Notes: generated by a model from the sequence alone, not told the origin. Positions 48,281-58,240 are shown, counted from the first letter of the stretch. The stretch is DNA of 64,000 nt from Apiotrichum sp. Y4204 (GCA_025531455.1 JAMYHL010000042.1:1-64000); one strand, 5' to 3'. Translations and numbers: made by a program.

Positions 48281-48779
48281 CTATTTTTCGGTCTTGCAAC
48301 CGTCGACATTTCGACTACTCCATCGTCTGGCCTAACCGCTTGGGACTGCAATAGGCCCTTCTTTATACTGAAAAGACTGCGGATAAGCTCACGCAGCAGG
48401 TGGGTTGTTTAGGGAAAGCCCAAGACTGGTGTTGGGATGCAAACACTACACGCCGCTGCTTTGGGCGCCACACACTGCTCCAAACTCGCGGAGAGGTGCA
48501 TGGTCCTCTTTGCAGGGTTCGTGATCTGATCGCTACTCGTTATGCGCCAATTTTCTGTGGGTCAAGGCCAGCGGTACAAAGGACCAGGCAGCGCTGTCAA
48601 AACTCTGTTGCTACAGACACACAAGAACATTTAGGCGAATGGGGTGTTCGACAGTGGGGACCTTGTTCGCAGGAAGAAAACTGGTTATTCTGCTCGCATT
48701 GCCGAAGGTACGGAGGGTCACAGACTACAGGCTACTGAGCTTTAGCTATCGACAGGAAGAGCAGCACGTGCATGTACGC

Positions 48780-49440
48780 TCCGTTCACTCACCAGTAAGC
48801 CGAGGATTTGCCCGGCACAGGCCTCCTCCGAGGTATGTACATGTGGCGAGAATCGTTTTGCTGAACCACCCCTCCATGGTCAGTTTAGCCCCCATCACAA
48901 ACTTACTCGTTCACCCGCAGAGATTACTGTAAAACGTTGATGGCTGTGTAGGGAATGACGTCCCCGTAAGAGCCTTGCAGCTTAACGAACGGTGCCGAAT
49001 GTCTCAAGATTGTGTAAATCATCCCGTACATGACGGATTCCCTGCGCTTCTGGGGTCTTTGGCAGGAAACGCAGGTGGGGCTCATATCGGTTTGTCGCGA
49101 CTTGAGAGAGGGGCGCAGCCGCGAGCTTGAAGCAGCTGGCGGGCTGCACTGGAGAGATCAGAACATTGATGGCGGCGTTGGGGATTACGTCCCCGTAAGA
49201 GCCTTGCAACCTCACGAACGGTGCGGTATGTCTCAAGATTGTATAAATGAGACCGTACTTGCGGCGGATTCCCTGCGCTTCTTCTGGGGTCTTTGGCAGG
49301 TAGCTCAGGTGGGGCTCATACTCGATTTGTCGCGACTTGAGAAAGGGGCGCAGCCGCGGGCTTGAAGCAGCAACAGTAGCGGGCTGGGAGTCGATGGAGG
49401 ACTTGAGTGTGGTGGACTCGAGGTAGGTGCGGGAGTCGAG
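48780..49440 (-). pseudogene. Spo11/TopoVIA-like copy F, N-terminal half with internal tandem duplication
   Basis: On the minus strand, RPFLKSRQIEYEPHLSYLP, TPEEAQGIRRKYGLIYTILR and FVRLQGSYGDVIPNAAINV match the N-terminus of the copy at 62.5-63.6 kb (PEPHLAYIP, RGIRHVHGIAYGIVRQ, FVELEGDNGDTVPHAQINV). A second diverged copy of the same ~190-nt unit follows (about 49160-48990), with its frame broken. Further down, EEACAGQILGLLVSE (about 48835-48790) matches AAAQILSLLVVVSEL of that gene. No tyrosine or TOPRIM part follows here. A partial R1 promoter (49509-49567) sits in front of it in the right orientation. Confidence 0.6.
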
Positions 49441-49508
49441 ATGTTACTGCTTTGGAAGCTCAAAGAGAAAAGTAGAAAAAGTGATGAAAGAAGAAAAAGA
49501 AAAGAGAG

Positions 49509-49567
49509 ACGAAGTTGAGTACATGAGCGATAGAGAAAGTAAATGCTGCTAAACGGCTGTTTATATC
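49509..49567 (-). repeat. R1 repeat, partial copy c
   Basis: GAAGTTGAGTACATGAGCG, then ATAGAGAAA, then CTGTTTATAT matches the gene-proximal end of R1. On the minus strand it gives ATATAAACAG upstream of decayed copy F, the arrangement expected if R1 is the element's own promoter. Confidence 0.75.
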
Positions 49568-51013
49568 CAGTTTTCGACGAACATTAGTTAGCAAAATATC
49601 CACCTGCCGACCCCGGCGCTTCACTTGCACCCTCTAATCTCAGCAAGCTCAATTGCACCCAACACCATTCTGCACAGCATCATGTGATAGCATACCTAGG
49701 GCATCTACTAAGAGAAATTTATGCATCTCCAGTTGTTCGATTACTGCATGGTAAATACTGTTGAAACCAGCTGGCAGAAGGGTGCCACTAGCCCAACCGA
49801 TGAGACATACATATCATGAATCTTCCCATTTTTTTTTGCCTTTTTACACCACTTCTTTTCTGTTCGTCTCTTGCTATTAATCTGCTGGGCACAGCAAATG
49901 CTATTCAGATTGAGGTCAGTCGAAGTTTGGGTACAGTAGCATGTAGCCTAAGCTTGGCAAAGTAAAACAAGCAGTGGGTATGGGGGGTATGGCAGCTCAA
50001 AATCGGGCGCCAGCAGTGGCGAAACGCCAATTCCCGCCATTTTGCAAGGTAATATTCGGCGGAGATTGTAGTAGCTAGAATGGCTGAGTCGCTACGGCAC
50101 AATTGACAAAGCCGTGAGGGGTATGGGCTGTCAGGAGGGAATTGTGGCAGGCAAATGTGGCACACAGTTAACCTGGAAGCCTTTTCTGGGTTGGCATGCT
50201 TTGGCACCCGATTCCTTACCCCACATCCAGTTGTGCACCAATGCTTACCGAACTTTGTAAGCATGTATTCCTGATAGTTGAGTACATGCTCACCAAGTTT
50301 CAGCATGAGCGCTGCGGAATTGACCAGATAGGAGCAGATGCCATGTTAACCCGAAAACCGTTTCCGGAATAACGGCTGTCGCGACTTCGACTGTTACTGC
50401 TCTGGAGGTTCAAAGAGAAAAGTAGGGAAAGGAATGAAAGACGAAGAACGAGAAAAGGGGAAAAAAGGCGACGTTTGTTTCTTGCATCTACTGTATATCC
50501 CCTTGTGCTCAACGGTTGAACTCTGACAGACCTTGTTCGCTTTACAAAGCTGATAATCCTGCTCGCATTACTGAGTCACGTAGCGCCACAGACCATTAGC
50601 TACAAAGTTTAAGCTATAAACAGGACGAGCGGCACGTGCATGTAGCTCAGTTTCCTCACTGTCGCGCCATACGATTAAGGATGCTCTCTAGGGAGTGTAA
50701 GGTTGATGAACGGAGGAGTACTCACCGTGCCGATGTTGTTGTGCAGTATAAAGGTGCGTGTCGACTATATCTTCTTGCGGGTATCAAGGAAGCCTCCTGG
50801 CAACTGACAGGTCAGCTTGCTGCTGAAATCTTTCATACAGCCTACCTACACTGTCGATTCTTCTACTCCTCGCGTGCCCGCTTCTGTCGGGTAATTGTGA
50901 CGATGCCGAGGTTGATCTGGGAATGTCCCGCGTCTCAAGCAGCATCTCCACGTCGTTATGGATTGTCACTTCAGTGAGGCCGTGGATATTGGTGCCATTG
51001 CAGGGGAGATGTC
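49568..51013. other. Island DNA without a recognised gene
   Basis: AT-richer than the left of the window. A 133-residue minus frame (50306-49905) is open but shows no domain. A T9 run lies near 49830 and a degraded R1-like palindrome (ACCCGAAAACCGTTTCCGG) near 50348. Confidence 0.4.
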
Positions 51014-51370
51014 CCAGGGTTGGTTGCTCCTCGTCTTCTCCACGGTCAGGAGGCACTTGATGGCACTGTTAAAGACGCGAATTTGGAACCACTCTTGTCG
51101 GTGAAGCCGGCTGGATCCTTGTCGTTCCCTCATACCCAACATGTGCGCTACAACAACGCCGATACAAGCGGGTTTGCTCATGTCCGGTGTAGGGCGCGCG
51201 GGGCGGCGGCTGAGTGGCGTGCAGAAGCAGGCGGGGCAGCAGGGCCAGGTAGCTGGGGCACTTGGGGCAGCTGGGGAAGTTCCTGGGTACGTGCAGCCGA
51301 CGCAGGTCAGCGGACAGTGTGGACAGCAGCAGGGACAGGCCGGACCATCTCCGCAAATCCACGGCGGACA
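51014..51370 (-). pseudogene. Spo11/TopoVIA-like TOPRIM fragment E with Cys-rich segment
   Basis: Minus-strand EWFQIRVFNSAIKCLLTVEK and TRSNQPW align with REWSQIYVVNNPLKWILVIEK at 58.6 kb and VKWILVVEKTRSAHP at 46.2 kb, so this is the TOPRIM glutamate strand. Downstream the frame ends and no D-x-D motif is visible. Upstream in the same frame, 13 cysteines fall within 50 residues (51370-51221: CPPWICGD, ACPCCCPHCPLTC, CCPACFC), a possible metal-binding insert. The opposite strand is a Gly/Gln-rich open frame, so the Cys-rich reading may be a by-product of repeated CAG/GGG words. Confidence 0.45.
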
Positions 51371-52237
51371 GTTGTGGCGTACGGAGGCGGAAAGGCAACG
51401 GCGGATGCGCGACTCCGAAAGCACTGACTTGTCAGCTTTGTCAACGTCCAAGTCAAACGTACCTACAGTACGCTGCAAAGATTCCGACTCCTTCCTCTGC
51501 GGCGCGCTAGCTGCTGTGGGCGCCAAAGCTTAGGGTCGCCCTGGAGGGGTTCCCACGGGTTCCCGCAAGGTGGTATGTGTACGACTGGAGTTGGTGAGAC
51601 TGTAGTGTGCTAGGTTTAGCGCCTACACTATGGAGCCGACATTCTCTTCTTGAAATTATCACGATTGCGGCCGCGTTTGGAGTTTGCGATAACACGCCGT
51701 CGACCTGAGTCATATGTATGTACGAGTCTTGCGAGCGTCGAAAGCGTGGCAGGGGTTGTGCTTATGAAGTAATGTGATGCTGAAAGTCTGGTGTTAGTGA
51801 CAACTAGAAATTCGCTTCTACAGTAGTTCATGAAGGAGGATTCTACAAGAGTTACCCACAACCTATCTCGCAGTATGCGCGTTTGGATATTACCTGCAAT
51901 CAATCGCTAGCGATGTGCGTGCAAGAAAGAAATGAAGAAGAGCGCCGTTGCCAGCTTGAAGCAAACTTTGACCAAGACGACCTGAGTTTTCGTCGCCCTG
52001 GTGGACCCCCTACAAATGACTTTTCGAAGGCCACGAGCCGTTGCCTGTCGGAGACGCACTCCCGTTGAAGTTGGTCCATTATGTTAACTCGGGCCATTAG
52101 GCTCGCCGGTGTGCCTGTCGTACAAGACCTTCCGTTTCGACTAGTGACGCAGAGGATGACCGGAGGCGCTTCACTGGATGAGTTTTTCCGAGACTCTCAG
52201 ATACGTAGAAGCCCTTGGCTTGGTGGGAGTTTCCCTG
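51371..52237. other. Island DNA between fragments E and H
   Basis: Both strands are open for about 60 residues at 51883-52097 (+ MCVQERNEEERRCQLEA; - MDQLQRECVSDRQRLVAFEK) and neither is convincing. If E and H are the two ends of one copy, its middle would lie here. Confidence 0.3.
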
Positions 52238-52725
52238 TCAGCCAGTTGTGAGAGCTTGTCTATAGCGTCTTGTGCTGGGAGTTTGTGGCGTCGGCGTTGG
52301 ACTTCCAACTACGGCGTAACTCTTGCGGTCTTCGGCTTCCGTTGATATCGGGCTTTGCATCGCCAAGTGTTTCAGTTCAGGGCTGTTTGAGAACCCCACG
52401 CCATCGACTATGTCGACATTGTCGTCTGGAAGACGCATAAAGGGAGCTAATGGGTGATGTTGGGCTCAAGGAAGAACTGAAGACATAGGAGTCCTGGGAC
52501 AAGACGAACAGCGCAGGCGTTGAAGGCCGGGGGGTTTCGGTCGTACTTCAACCAAAACGCGTCCTCGGACCCCGCGAACAATGTCCGAATAGAGACGATA
52601 GCCGATTCCGAATGTATGGAAGAGGAAGACTCTTCGGAAACTTCAAACGAGGGAGGCAATTCAAGATGATGTTTTCCGGACGAGTTAACCTCGGTTCGAG
52701 GACAGTTGCAACTGTGGGTAAGCAA
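52238..52725 (-). CDS. Possible exon(s) of unknown island gene
   Basis: An acceptor-like TTACCCACAG on the minus strand (near 52710) opens a frame reading ESSSSIHSESAIVSIRTLFA and AFWLKYDRNPPAFNACAVRL to a stop at 52447; a second frame (52438-52238) reads MRLPDDNVDIVDGVGFSNSP. Composition is protein-like. The frames lie between fragments H (N-terminal) and E (TOPRIM), where a Spo11-like middle would be. TLFAGSEDAFW weakly resembles LAFTAESDTLFW of the 58-kb copy. Confidence 0.3.
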
Positions 52726-52785
52726 AAATAACCTTACACAGATAGCCTTACAGGAGAGACAGCTCCAGAGACGACACCAAGCAAC

Positions 52786-53045
52786 CTATAGCTCAAGGGC
52801 TTCTCCACACAGGTGCTCGATTACGCTCGCAGCCGCGTTGGTTGTTTGAAGAACTTGACAAGCAGAAGCGTTGATTATGGCTCTGCACAGGCTGTCAGTT
52901 TGCTGTGGAGCTGTAGCGCTAACCCACCTTTGGGTGATTGCCCCGTAGCTGGTGCCCTGTAACTTGACCCATGAGAACTCTGGCCAATATTTTGCGTGAT
53001 GGAAGCAATGTTCTCGCCGGAGCTGAGGAATCCTGCACTGAAAAG
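52786..53045 (-). pseudogene. Spo11-like family N-terminal fragment H
   Basis: The minus-strand frame reads RIPQLRREHCFHHAKYWPEF, SWVKLQGTSYGAITQRW and TDSLCRAIINASACQVLQTT, and stops at 52788. VKLQGTSYGAIT matches VRLQGSYGDVIP of fragment F, and the following helix-like stretch occupies the place of AQILSLLVVVSEL. No start codon is evident; a TTTTCAG acceptor lies near 53048. Confidence 0.4.
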
Positions 53046-53459
53046 TCAGTATGTATGCAAGAAGACAAGGTTGTCGAGAGAATCATGCGCGGAAAGACCA
53101 AGAAACGAGAAATAAAGAGGAGGGAAGGAAACAGGAATCAAAGATAAGGGATCCGACAATTGAAGGAGGATTGACAAAGTATAATTGACGGCCGCCACTC
53201 ACCAGCTTGATGCCTGAAGTTCAACAGATGGGGGGCGGGGGACGGATTCTTGATAGACGGCATAGAGTTCTACTCAGACGGCTGAGCTGTTGCTCGCTAC
53301 TTTGCGCAATGTGCTGAATTGTTTGGAGGAGGAGGACAATGAGGACCAAGATGTGCCAGGATAGTTATGATGAGCCGATGTGTGAGCTGTTCGTATTGAG
53401 ATATTGAGGGCGATGACGACATGTATATAGATGACGGGAAGTTTGGTGTGGTGATGTTG
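53046..53459. other. Short gap downstream of the recombinase gene
   Basis: 414 nt with no gene recognised; it presumably holds the recombinase 3' UTR. The minus frame at 53297-53794 mostly overlaps the recombinase gene and is a shadow. Confidence 0.4.
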
Positions 53460-56400
53460 TTATTTTTGGGTGCGCCCGATGAGCCGTGATAGGTCGCCGT
53501 GGAGGAATTGTGGACCTCTCTCGCCGGTACGAGTCTCACCCGCAAGTCGAAAGCTGTGCTGGCCAATGAGGTGATCCGCCAGGTCGGCGGGGGACAGACC
53601 TGGAAGATCACGACAAAGCGGAAACGGGCATGTGTAATGCCCGCCCGGCGCCATCTGGCGCAGGTGTTGGTTGTTAATGTGGCGAAGTTGCGATTGGCGA
53701 GCGCCAAATCGCAACAGACGCTCGTCTGCGGTTTTTGTCTCGTCGAGGAGACAAAAGGGGCAGACGAGGAACTCCGCCGATTCCCCCGAACCAAACGCCT
53801 GTGCCGTCAGGCGAGCCTTATCCAACAGTTCGGGGAGATGACCGCGCATGTGCTCTTGCACCTGTTGGTCGCGGGTAAGCACAGTGGGAAGAAACAGTGG
53901 TGGACTTACTTGGCTGCGGCCAATGAGGACAATGTGGCATTCTTGGCAGAAGTCCACAGAGTCCTTGGGGCAAGCGCCTTTGCTACTGAGGGAAATAATG
54001 CCATGTGTCAACTCGTAATGAGTTGCGGGTGAGGCGATCTCTGCGCCGCATACGAAACCGTTCGACTCGACGCGACACGTCTTGTTGTTGCGATGGGAGG
54101 TCCCTACGTGAATTCCGAAGTCCACCGGGTCATGGAAGGTGTGTCCACACCCTTTGAAAGGACATCTTAGGGGTACCCCGTCGTGGCCGTGAATCTCCCT
54201 CATGAGCTCTACATAGCCTCGACCCAGATAGTCCAAGAAACACGCCTTGACATGTATCAGCTGTCCCGCGTCCGAAGCGGGAAGTTCCGCGCCACAAGTG
54301 CGACAGGGTGCTCCAAACTCGCCGAAGATGGAATACCTCCGGCATATCTCGTCATTGATGTACAACGGATCACGTTGTTGCATCAATTCGAGCAAATGCT
54401 GGGGTTCGACGGCTTGGCCCTCAAAGAGAGCTTTGTAGAGCTGGACACGTGGAGGCTCGATAGCCGGGTATGGGAAGGGGAGCTCAAGAGCGCGTTGGCG
54501 AAGGGCTTTCGCTTTCTCGTCAGGCTCCGTCCTAGACCGCCCCATAAGGAAAGGTCCTATTTCCGAACGGTTGCACCATTGCGGAGGAAATTGCGGGTGT
54601 CGCATATCTAAAGTCGGCTGCGAGGGAAGCCCAACGGGAGGCAGTGGTGGTGGGCGGTCGTATAGGAGAGGTGGCGGTGGCCAAAAACTCCCGGGCAGAG
54701 GGATGGGAAATCGTGGAGGGCATGGATCACAAATAATGGGAGGATGCATGGGATTGTAGTGGAGCGGCAAAGGCTGAACTGTCGATTGCTGATAATGGAA
54801 AGGGTGACGGGGGGGCATGGGTGGTCCATTGTAGATGTTATGCTGGGGAGGTGGGAGACTCGCTGACAACCATGGGAGACCTGTTTGTCTCAACTGCGAA
54901 GGGGGCAGTGGAGGGGGGCCAAGAGGGGGTGGAATGAAGATTTGTTGATTGCAGTTTTGGGTGGCATGGGTGGACTGCATCGGATGCATCGGATGCATGG
55001 TTGGGACCGTGCTTGACATGGGCGACGCTAAAGCTCGTGTCGATGAGCTCTTCGAGGTCGAGGCAATCAGCTCCCGCCTCTGTTGGGCACGAGCTTGTTC
55101 GCGAAACCAATCGTCTTGGAGTTTAGTCTTCCTGTGATTGACCTTCTTGCGGGCGGCATCGCTCAACCGGCGCGCGGCCATATAGGCCTCATCCCCCCGG
55201 CCGTTCTCCTCCTTGAGTCGTAAGGTCTCGGCACGACGCTGAGAGGCGATCTCAATCAGATTCCGTAGCTCCGGATCCGCGAGGATCTCTCCCATTCCCT
55301 CAGCCGACACCCGCGCGGACGAATTCGTGTATTCTATCCCACGAACGCAAGCTGCTGCGTCCTCCCAGACTGTCTCTCCCCCGCCGATCACCCGTGCCTG
55401 GACGTCAATGTGAGTGTTCCCGCTTAAGTATGACTTTCTCTGTACGCGAGACCCATATTGATGTCCAGCTGCAGCATTGCGATCTGCTTCCGAGTAGGCC
55501 GGCACGTTCATGGCGTCCATCGCGAGGCGGCGGAACATGCCCCAGTGGATACGACTGAGGCAGCCCGCATGCAACCCGACTTTACGCAGTTGCGTTCGAG
55601 CCTGCGCGTAAGTCATGCCGATGGTCGGATCATGGCTCCATCGCTGACGGTTGTTCTCGGTAACGATCGTGGCCTTTCTTAGGATTCGGACATGAAGCTT
55701 GTCCTCCCTAATGCGGAGCTCGACGCGTCCGCCTTGGGAGATGACGTAGCTGTCCGGAATCGCAAAGAGTTCGGCTGGGGTTGCAACGTCCTCAAAGATG
55801 TTGTCCTGAAGCGCCAGACAGAACGCCGGCAGAGTGGGATCGTACGGCGTATTGTCGACGTGGGACACCTCCCTTAAGGTGAAGGTTTTGAAGTCGCTTG
55901 TGAAGCGCTTCCCTTTTAAAGAGCGGAACGTGATGGTGACTTGCCTTTGAAGCCGACCATCGTTCATGACGAGAAAGAATGCGGCATCACGCCACTCTAG
56001 GCCAGCATGGCTGTCGAGCTCGTAACCGCTCGAGGTCACCGACTCACCCACCCGGCTTGCACCGTGTGTGTGTACGTCTATGAGGAAGACAAACTGTGTG
56101 CGCTCCCGCGGAGTCCGCCAGCTGAAGGTGGGGTCATACGCAGTGCGCATGAACCTCCGAAAGTCGGAGGAGGTCGCCGTGGGCTTGGCAAATGTCTCCG
56201 AGTGGAGGCCAAGCTTGGGAGCGAGGGTATCGATGTAGCTAAGAATGGCTTCTCGCCTTTTCTTGCTTAAGACGTAAGCCGACTCTCTGCTATAGAGCGT
56301 CAAAATCGACTTAACGTCTTGTTTTACAGCTCTAAGCTGCAGTCGCCCATGCTGGATGCGGCCTTTTGAAGACCGGAGCACTGTGCGTGCTTCAACCAAC

Positions 56401-56648
56401 TTGAACCAGTCCTTCAAGGTGACTTTGCGCCGTGTCCTGCGCCACCTTTTCCCCTGGTGGTGACCCGACACCTTGAAAAAGGCATCTAACCAACGCATTA
56501 ATTGGAGCCGTTTGGCTGCTGATGTAGGGGGTCTCCCATGTTTCGGGGGTTGGGCGGCTGACTCGGCTATGCTAGCAACATCACTGCCATTCTCGGACTG
56601 ATGAGCAGCGAAGTGGGCACGTAAGTCCCGTTCGATCGTGCAGCTCAT
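53460..56648 (-). CDS. DUF3435-like tyrosine recombinase with zinc-finger tail
   Basis: One frame of 1062 residues, or 1046 if a 48-nt in-frame intron (53909-53862, GTAAGT...CAACAG) is removed. The catalytic half has FLIDVHTHGASRVGE (Arg199, recombinase R-I), FRSLKGKRFTSDFKTFTL (Lys245), IHWGMFRRLAMDAMN (His368, Arg373/374), AAGHQYGSRVQRKSYLS (His396, nucleophile candidate Tyr407). This is the fungal DUF3435/Crypton-type pattern; the H-x2-R spacing is not standard. A Pro/Met/His-rich linker (about 540-700) joins Cys/His fingers: CRTCGAELP, CPFKGCGHTFHDPVDFGIH, CGAEIASPATHYELTH, CQECH, CPFCLLDE, CPFPLCRD. Such proteins act in integration or excision of mobile elements. No frame breaks, so it may be active. 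Confidence 0.85.
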   Translation of the reverse strand: MSCTIERDLRAHFAAHQSENGSDVASIAESAAQPPKHGRPPTSAAKRLQLMRWLDAFFKVSGHHQGKRWRRTRRKVTLKDWFKLVEARTVLRSSKGRIQHGRLQLRAVKQDVKSILTLYSRESAYVLSKKRREAILSYIDTLAPKLGLHSETFAKPTATSSDFRRFMRTAYDPTFSWRTPRERTQFVFLIDVHTHGASRVGESVTSSGYELDSHAGLEWRDAAFFLVMNDGRLQRQVTITFRSLKGKRFTSDFKTFTLREVSHVDNTPYDPTLPAFCLALQDNIFEDVATPAELFAIPDSYVISQGGRVELRIREDKLHVRILRKATIVTENNRQRWSHDPTIGMTYAQARTQLRKVGLHAGCLSRIHWGMFRRLAMDAMNVPAYSEADRNAAAGHQYGSRVQRKSYLSGNTHIDVQARVIGGGETVWEDAAACVRGIEYTNSSARVSAEGMGEILADPELRNLIEIASQRRAETLRLKEENGRGDEAYMAARRLSDAARKKVNHRKTKLQDDWFREQARAQQRRELIASTSKSSSTRALASPMSSTVPTMHPMHPMQSTHATQNCNQQIFIPPPLGPPPLPPSQLRQTGLPWLSASLPPPQHNIYNGPPMPPRHPFHYQQSTVQPLPLHYNPMHPPIICDPCPPRFPIPLPGSFWPPPPLLYDRPPPLPPVGLPSQPTLDMRHPQFPPQWCNRSEIGPFLMGRSRTEPDEKAKALRQRALELPFPYPAIEPPRVQLYKALFEGQAVEPQHLLELMQQRDPLYINDEICRRYSIFGEFGAPCRTCGAELPASDAGQLIHVKACFLDYLGRGYVELMREIHGHDGVPLRCPFKGCGHTFHDPVDFGIHVGTSHRNNKTCRVESNGFVCGAEIASPATHYELTHGIISLSSKGACPKDSVDFCQECHIVLIGRSQVSPPLFLPTVLTRDQQVQEHMRGHLPELLDKARLTAQAFGSGESAEFLVCPFCLLDETKTADERLLRFGARQSQLRHINNQHLRQMAPGGHYTCPFPLCRDLPGLSPADLADHLIGQHSFRLAGETRTGERGPQFLHGDLSRLIGRTQK
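53862..53909 (-). other. In-frame 48-nt intron of the recombinase gene
   Basis: Starts GTAAGT and ends CGACCAACAG, with the polypyrimidine stretch TTTCTTCC inside. Its removal joins GRSQ to VQEHMRGHLPELL. Retention adds 16 residues without a stop. Confidence 0.7.
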
Positions 56649-57087
56649 CGGTGGCTGGTAATCTTGTCCGTGGGCGAGGAGAAGGGTGATCGGCTGGTCT
56701 GATGGGTCAGTTCATGAGATAAATTGAAGCAAAGTTTGCAACGAACAAGAAGTAGGTGAATGTAATGATGATGATGGTGAGTGGAAGACTGGGGAAGTGG
56801 GGACGTCCGCGAAGTGCGTAGAGTCGCAGTGTGCGCGAGGTAGTGCCAAAACCGCTGATGGGGGTGATGAAAGTAGTGAACAACAGTTAGTGATCAGTGA
56901 TCAGCATGTAAAACGTCGTTAATGTCTCTGAAGGGCTGTGGAACTGCAGTGATCACCGCAGTGATCAGACTTAGCGACGGGACCACATCGGCAGCAGCAA
57001 TGGATATCCGGAAGTTCATGTGTGATAACAGGGTGAAACCCACGTGTGCCCACATTAAGGAGCTCTCGCTTGGCTGGTTATGGCGGC
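56649..57087. promoter_or_regulatory. Recombinase upstream region
   Basis: 439 nt upstream of the recombinase ATG. GATCAGTGATCAGCA, then GCAGTGATCACCGCAGTGATCAG, near 56890-56968 are overlapping palindromic TGATCA words, possible binding sites. No TATA box recognised. Confidence 0.35.
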
Positions 57088-57810
57088 CTACAGCTTAGAC
57101 CAGAGTCCAATCGTGACAGTTGCGAGTCGTCCGTGAAGTTGCAGAACATTCGAAGATATCGAAGCACACCTACGGGTTAAGGCATTTATGATAAGTGACC
57201 TACGCCCCGTAGTATCGATTTTAGCTTCGCTCCTGGCATCCGGCCAGGCACAATCTCGTTCACTCGCTAGAGGGAATTTAGAATGTGCGTCAGGGTCAGT
57301 TAGCCAAAAATCGCCCGTCTCAACTGCCATGGCGTCGCCATCCACAGCAGTGCATCCCCTGTGGAAGATCTCGGGTATGTGTTCCACTGATTCGCTCAAG
57401 ATCGAAGCGTTCATTTTCCAATGTGCTGAGGTTAGATCTTGTGAATGCCAAAGATTCTGTCGTCTTTCACAGCACCGCGACAAGGCCAAGGGAGTTCGGG
57501 GCTTCAGGTTGTCAAGTTGGGACTGAATGACGTTCAGCGCCCATATTAAGAGCGGCAATGACGTTCTGCTACCACAATTCTCAGAGTTTAGCGACCCGCG
57601 GGAACCTTTCTTCATGTTTGTTCAATACGATGCGGCTTACAGCGATCCCAGACAGGTCACATTCTCCCTGTAAAGTCTGCGAGTTGCTCATAAAGCTGTG
57701 AAACGACCAGGAAGCGTGGGTGGGTGATCGTAAGGATGATAACAATGCCGGCAGAGGTGAGGAAGAGACCATGTGTGAAAGCTGTGAAGGCAAGGACTCA
57801 GTAGGTCGGT
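57088..57810 (-). CDS. Possible unknown island gene, exons unresolved
   Basis: A 175-codon minus frame (57615-57088) with protein-like content (LLIWALNVIQSQLDNLKPRT, ILSESVEHIPEIFHRGC, ETGDFWLTDPDAHSKFP) follows another frame (to 57581) with MVSSSPLPALLSSLRSP and LQGECDLSGIAVSRIVLN. They overlap in different frames at about 57590, so a short intron or a frameshift must be assumed. No domain recognised. Confidence 0.3.
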
Positions 57811-58134
57811 CCAGATATGAAGAGGTAGAGGTAGAGAATGAGAGTTGGAACGGGGTGGGAAAATGAGATCTTGATGGGAATATGGGAAGCCACGACTGAG
57901 AATCTGAGCGGTGGGGACGGAAGTATTTGCAATGACGGCCTGAAAGGATATTACATATCCGAATCACGACCAGGTCGCCTACACCGCGATACAGCAGCAT
58001 GGCCACATTCTCTTCTCATCCCAATCTATCTTATACATCTCCTCTCAGCCCTCTTGGCCTCTTGGGCCTTTCAACTCAGCAAGACTCCATGTCAAGTCCC
58101 TTTCGTCAGTCCCCCAAAGTGGTCGATCATAAAA

Positions 58135-58240
58135 GTACAGACGCACGCCCATGACCGTAAATGGCGTTATAAGGCTTACGCGATAGGCAATTAAGGGGTT
58201 GAGCTAAACCACACCGGCTTCAGAGTATGTGATACCTGGC
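58135..58240 (+). repeat. 5' segment of copy B, repeated at 61095-61214
   Basis: ACAGACGCACG, then ATGACCGTAAATGGCGT, GGCTTACGCGATAGGCAAT and CACACCGGCTTCAGAGTATG match the later segment closely. In the translated part (GVELNHTGFRVCDTW) differences such as GTT/GTC and CTA/CTG are synonymous, so this piece was coding in both copies. Confidence 0.75.

Larger units (their letters stand above)
47915..48310 (-). repeat. R1 repeat, copy b
   Basis: Close match to 36715-37150 in the same orientation, with TTTATATA near 47968 and two copies of the 19-nt hairpin. It lacks the ACATGTACTGT stretch and has an extra GTTCCGGGTTAATGTTCCGGG. Unlike copy a there is no gene fragment on its minus-strand downstream side; the reductase 3' end lies there instead. 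Confidence 0.85.

Noticed and set aside
51141..51533. 130-codon + frame, Gly/Gln-rich
   Set aside because: It is antisense to the fragment with the TOPRIM strand; I cannot exclude it, but nothing supports it over the minus strand.
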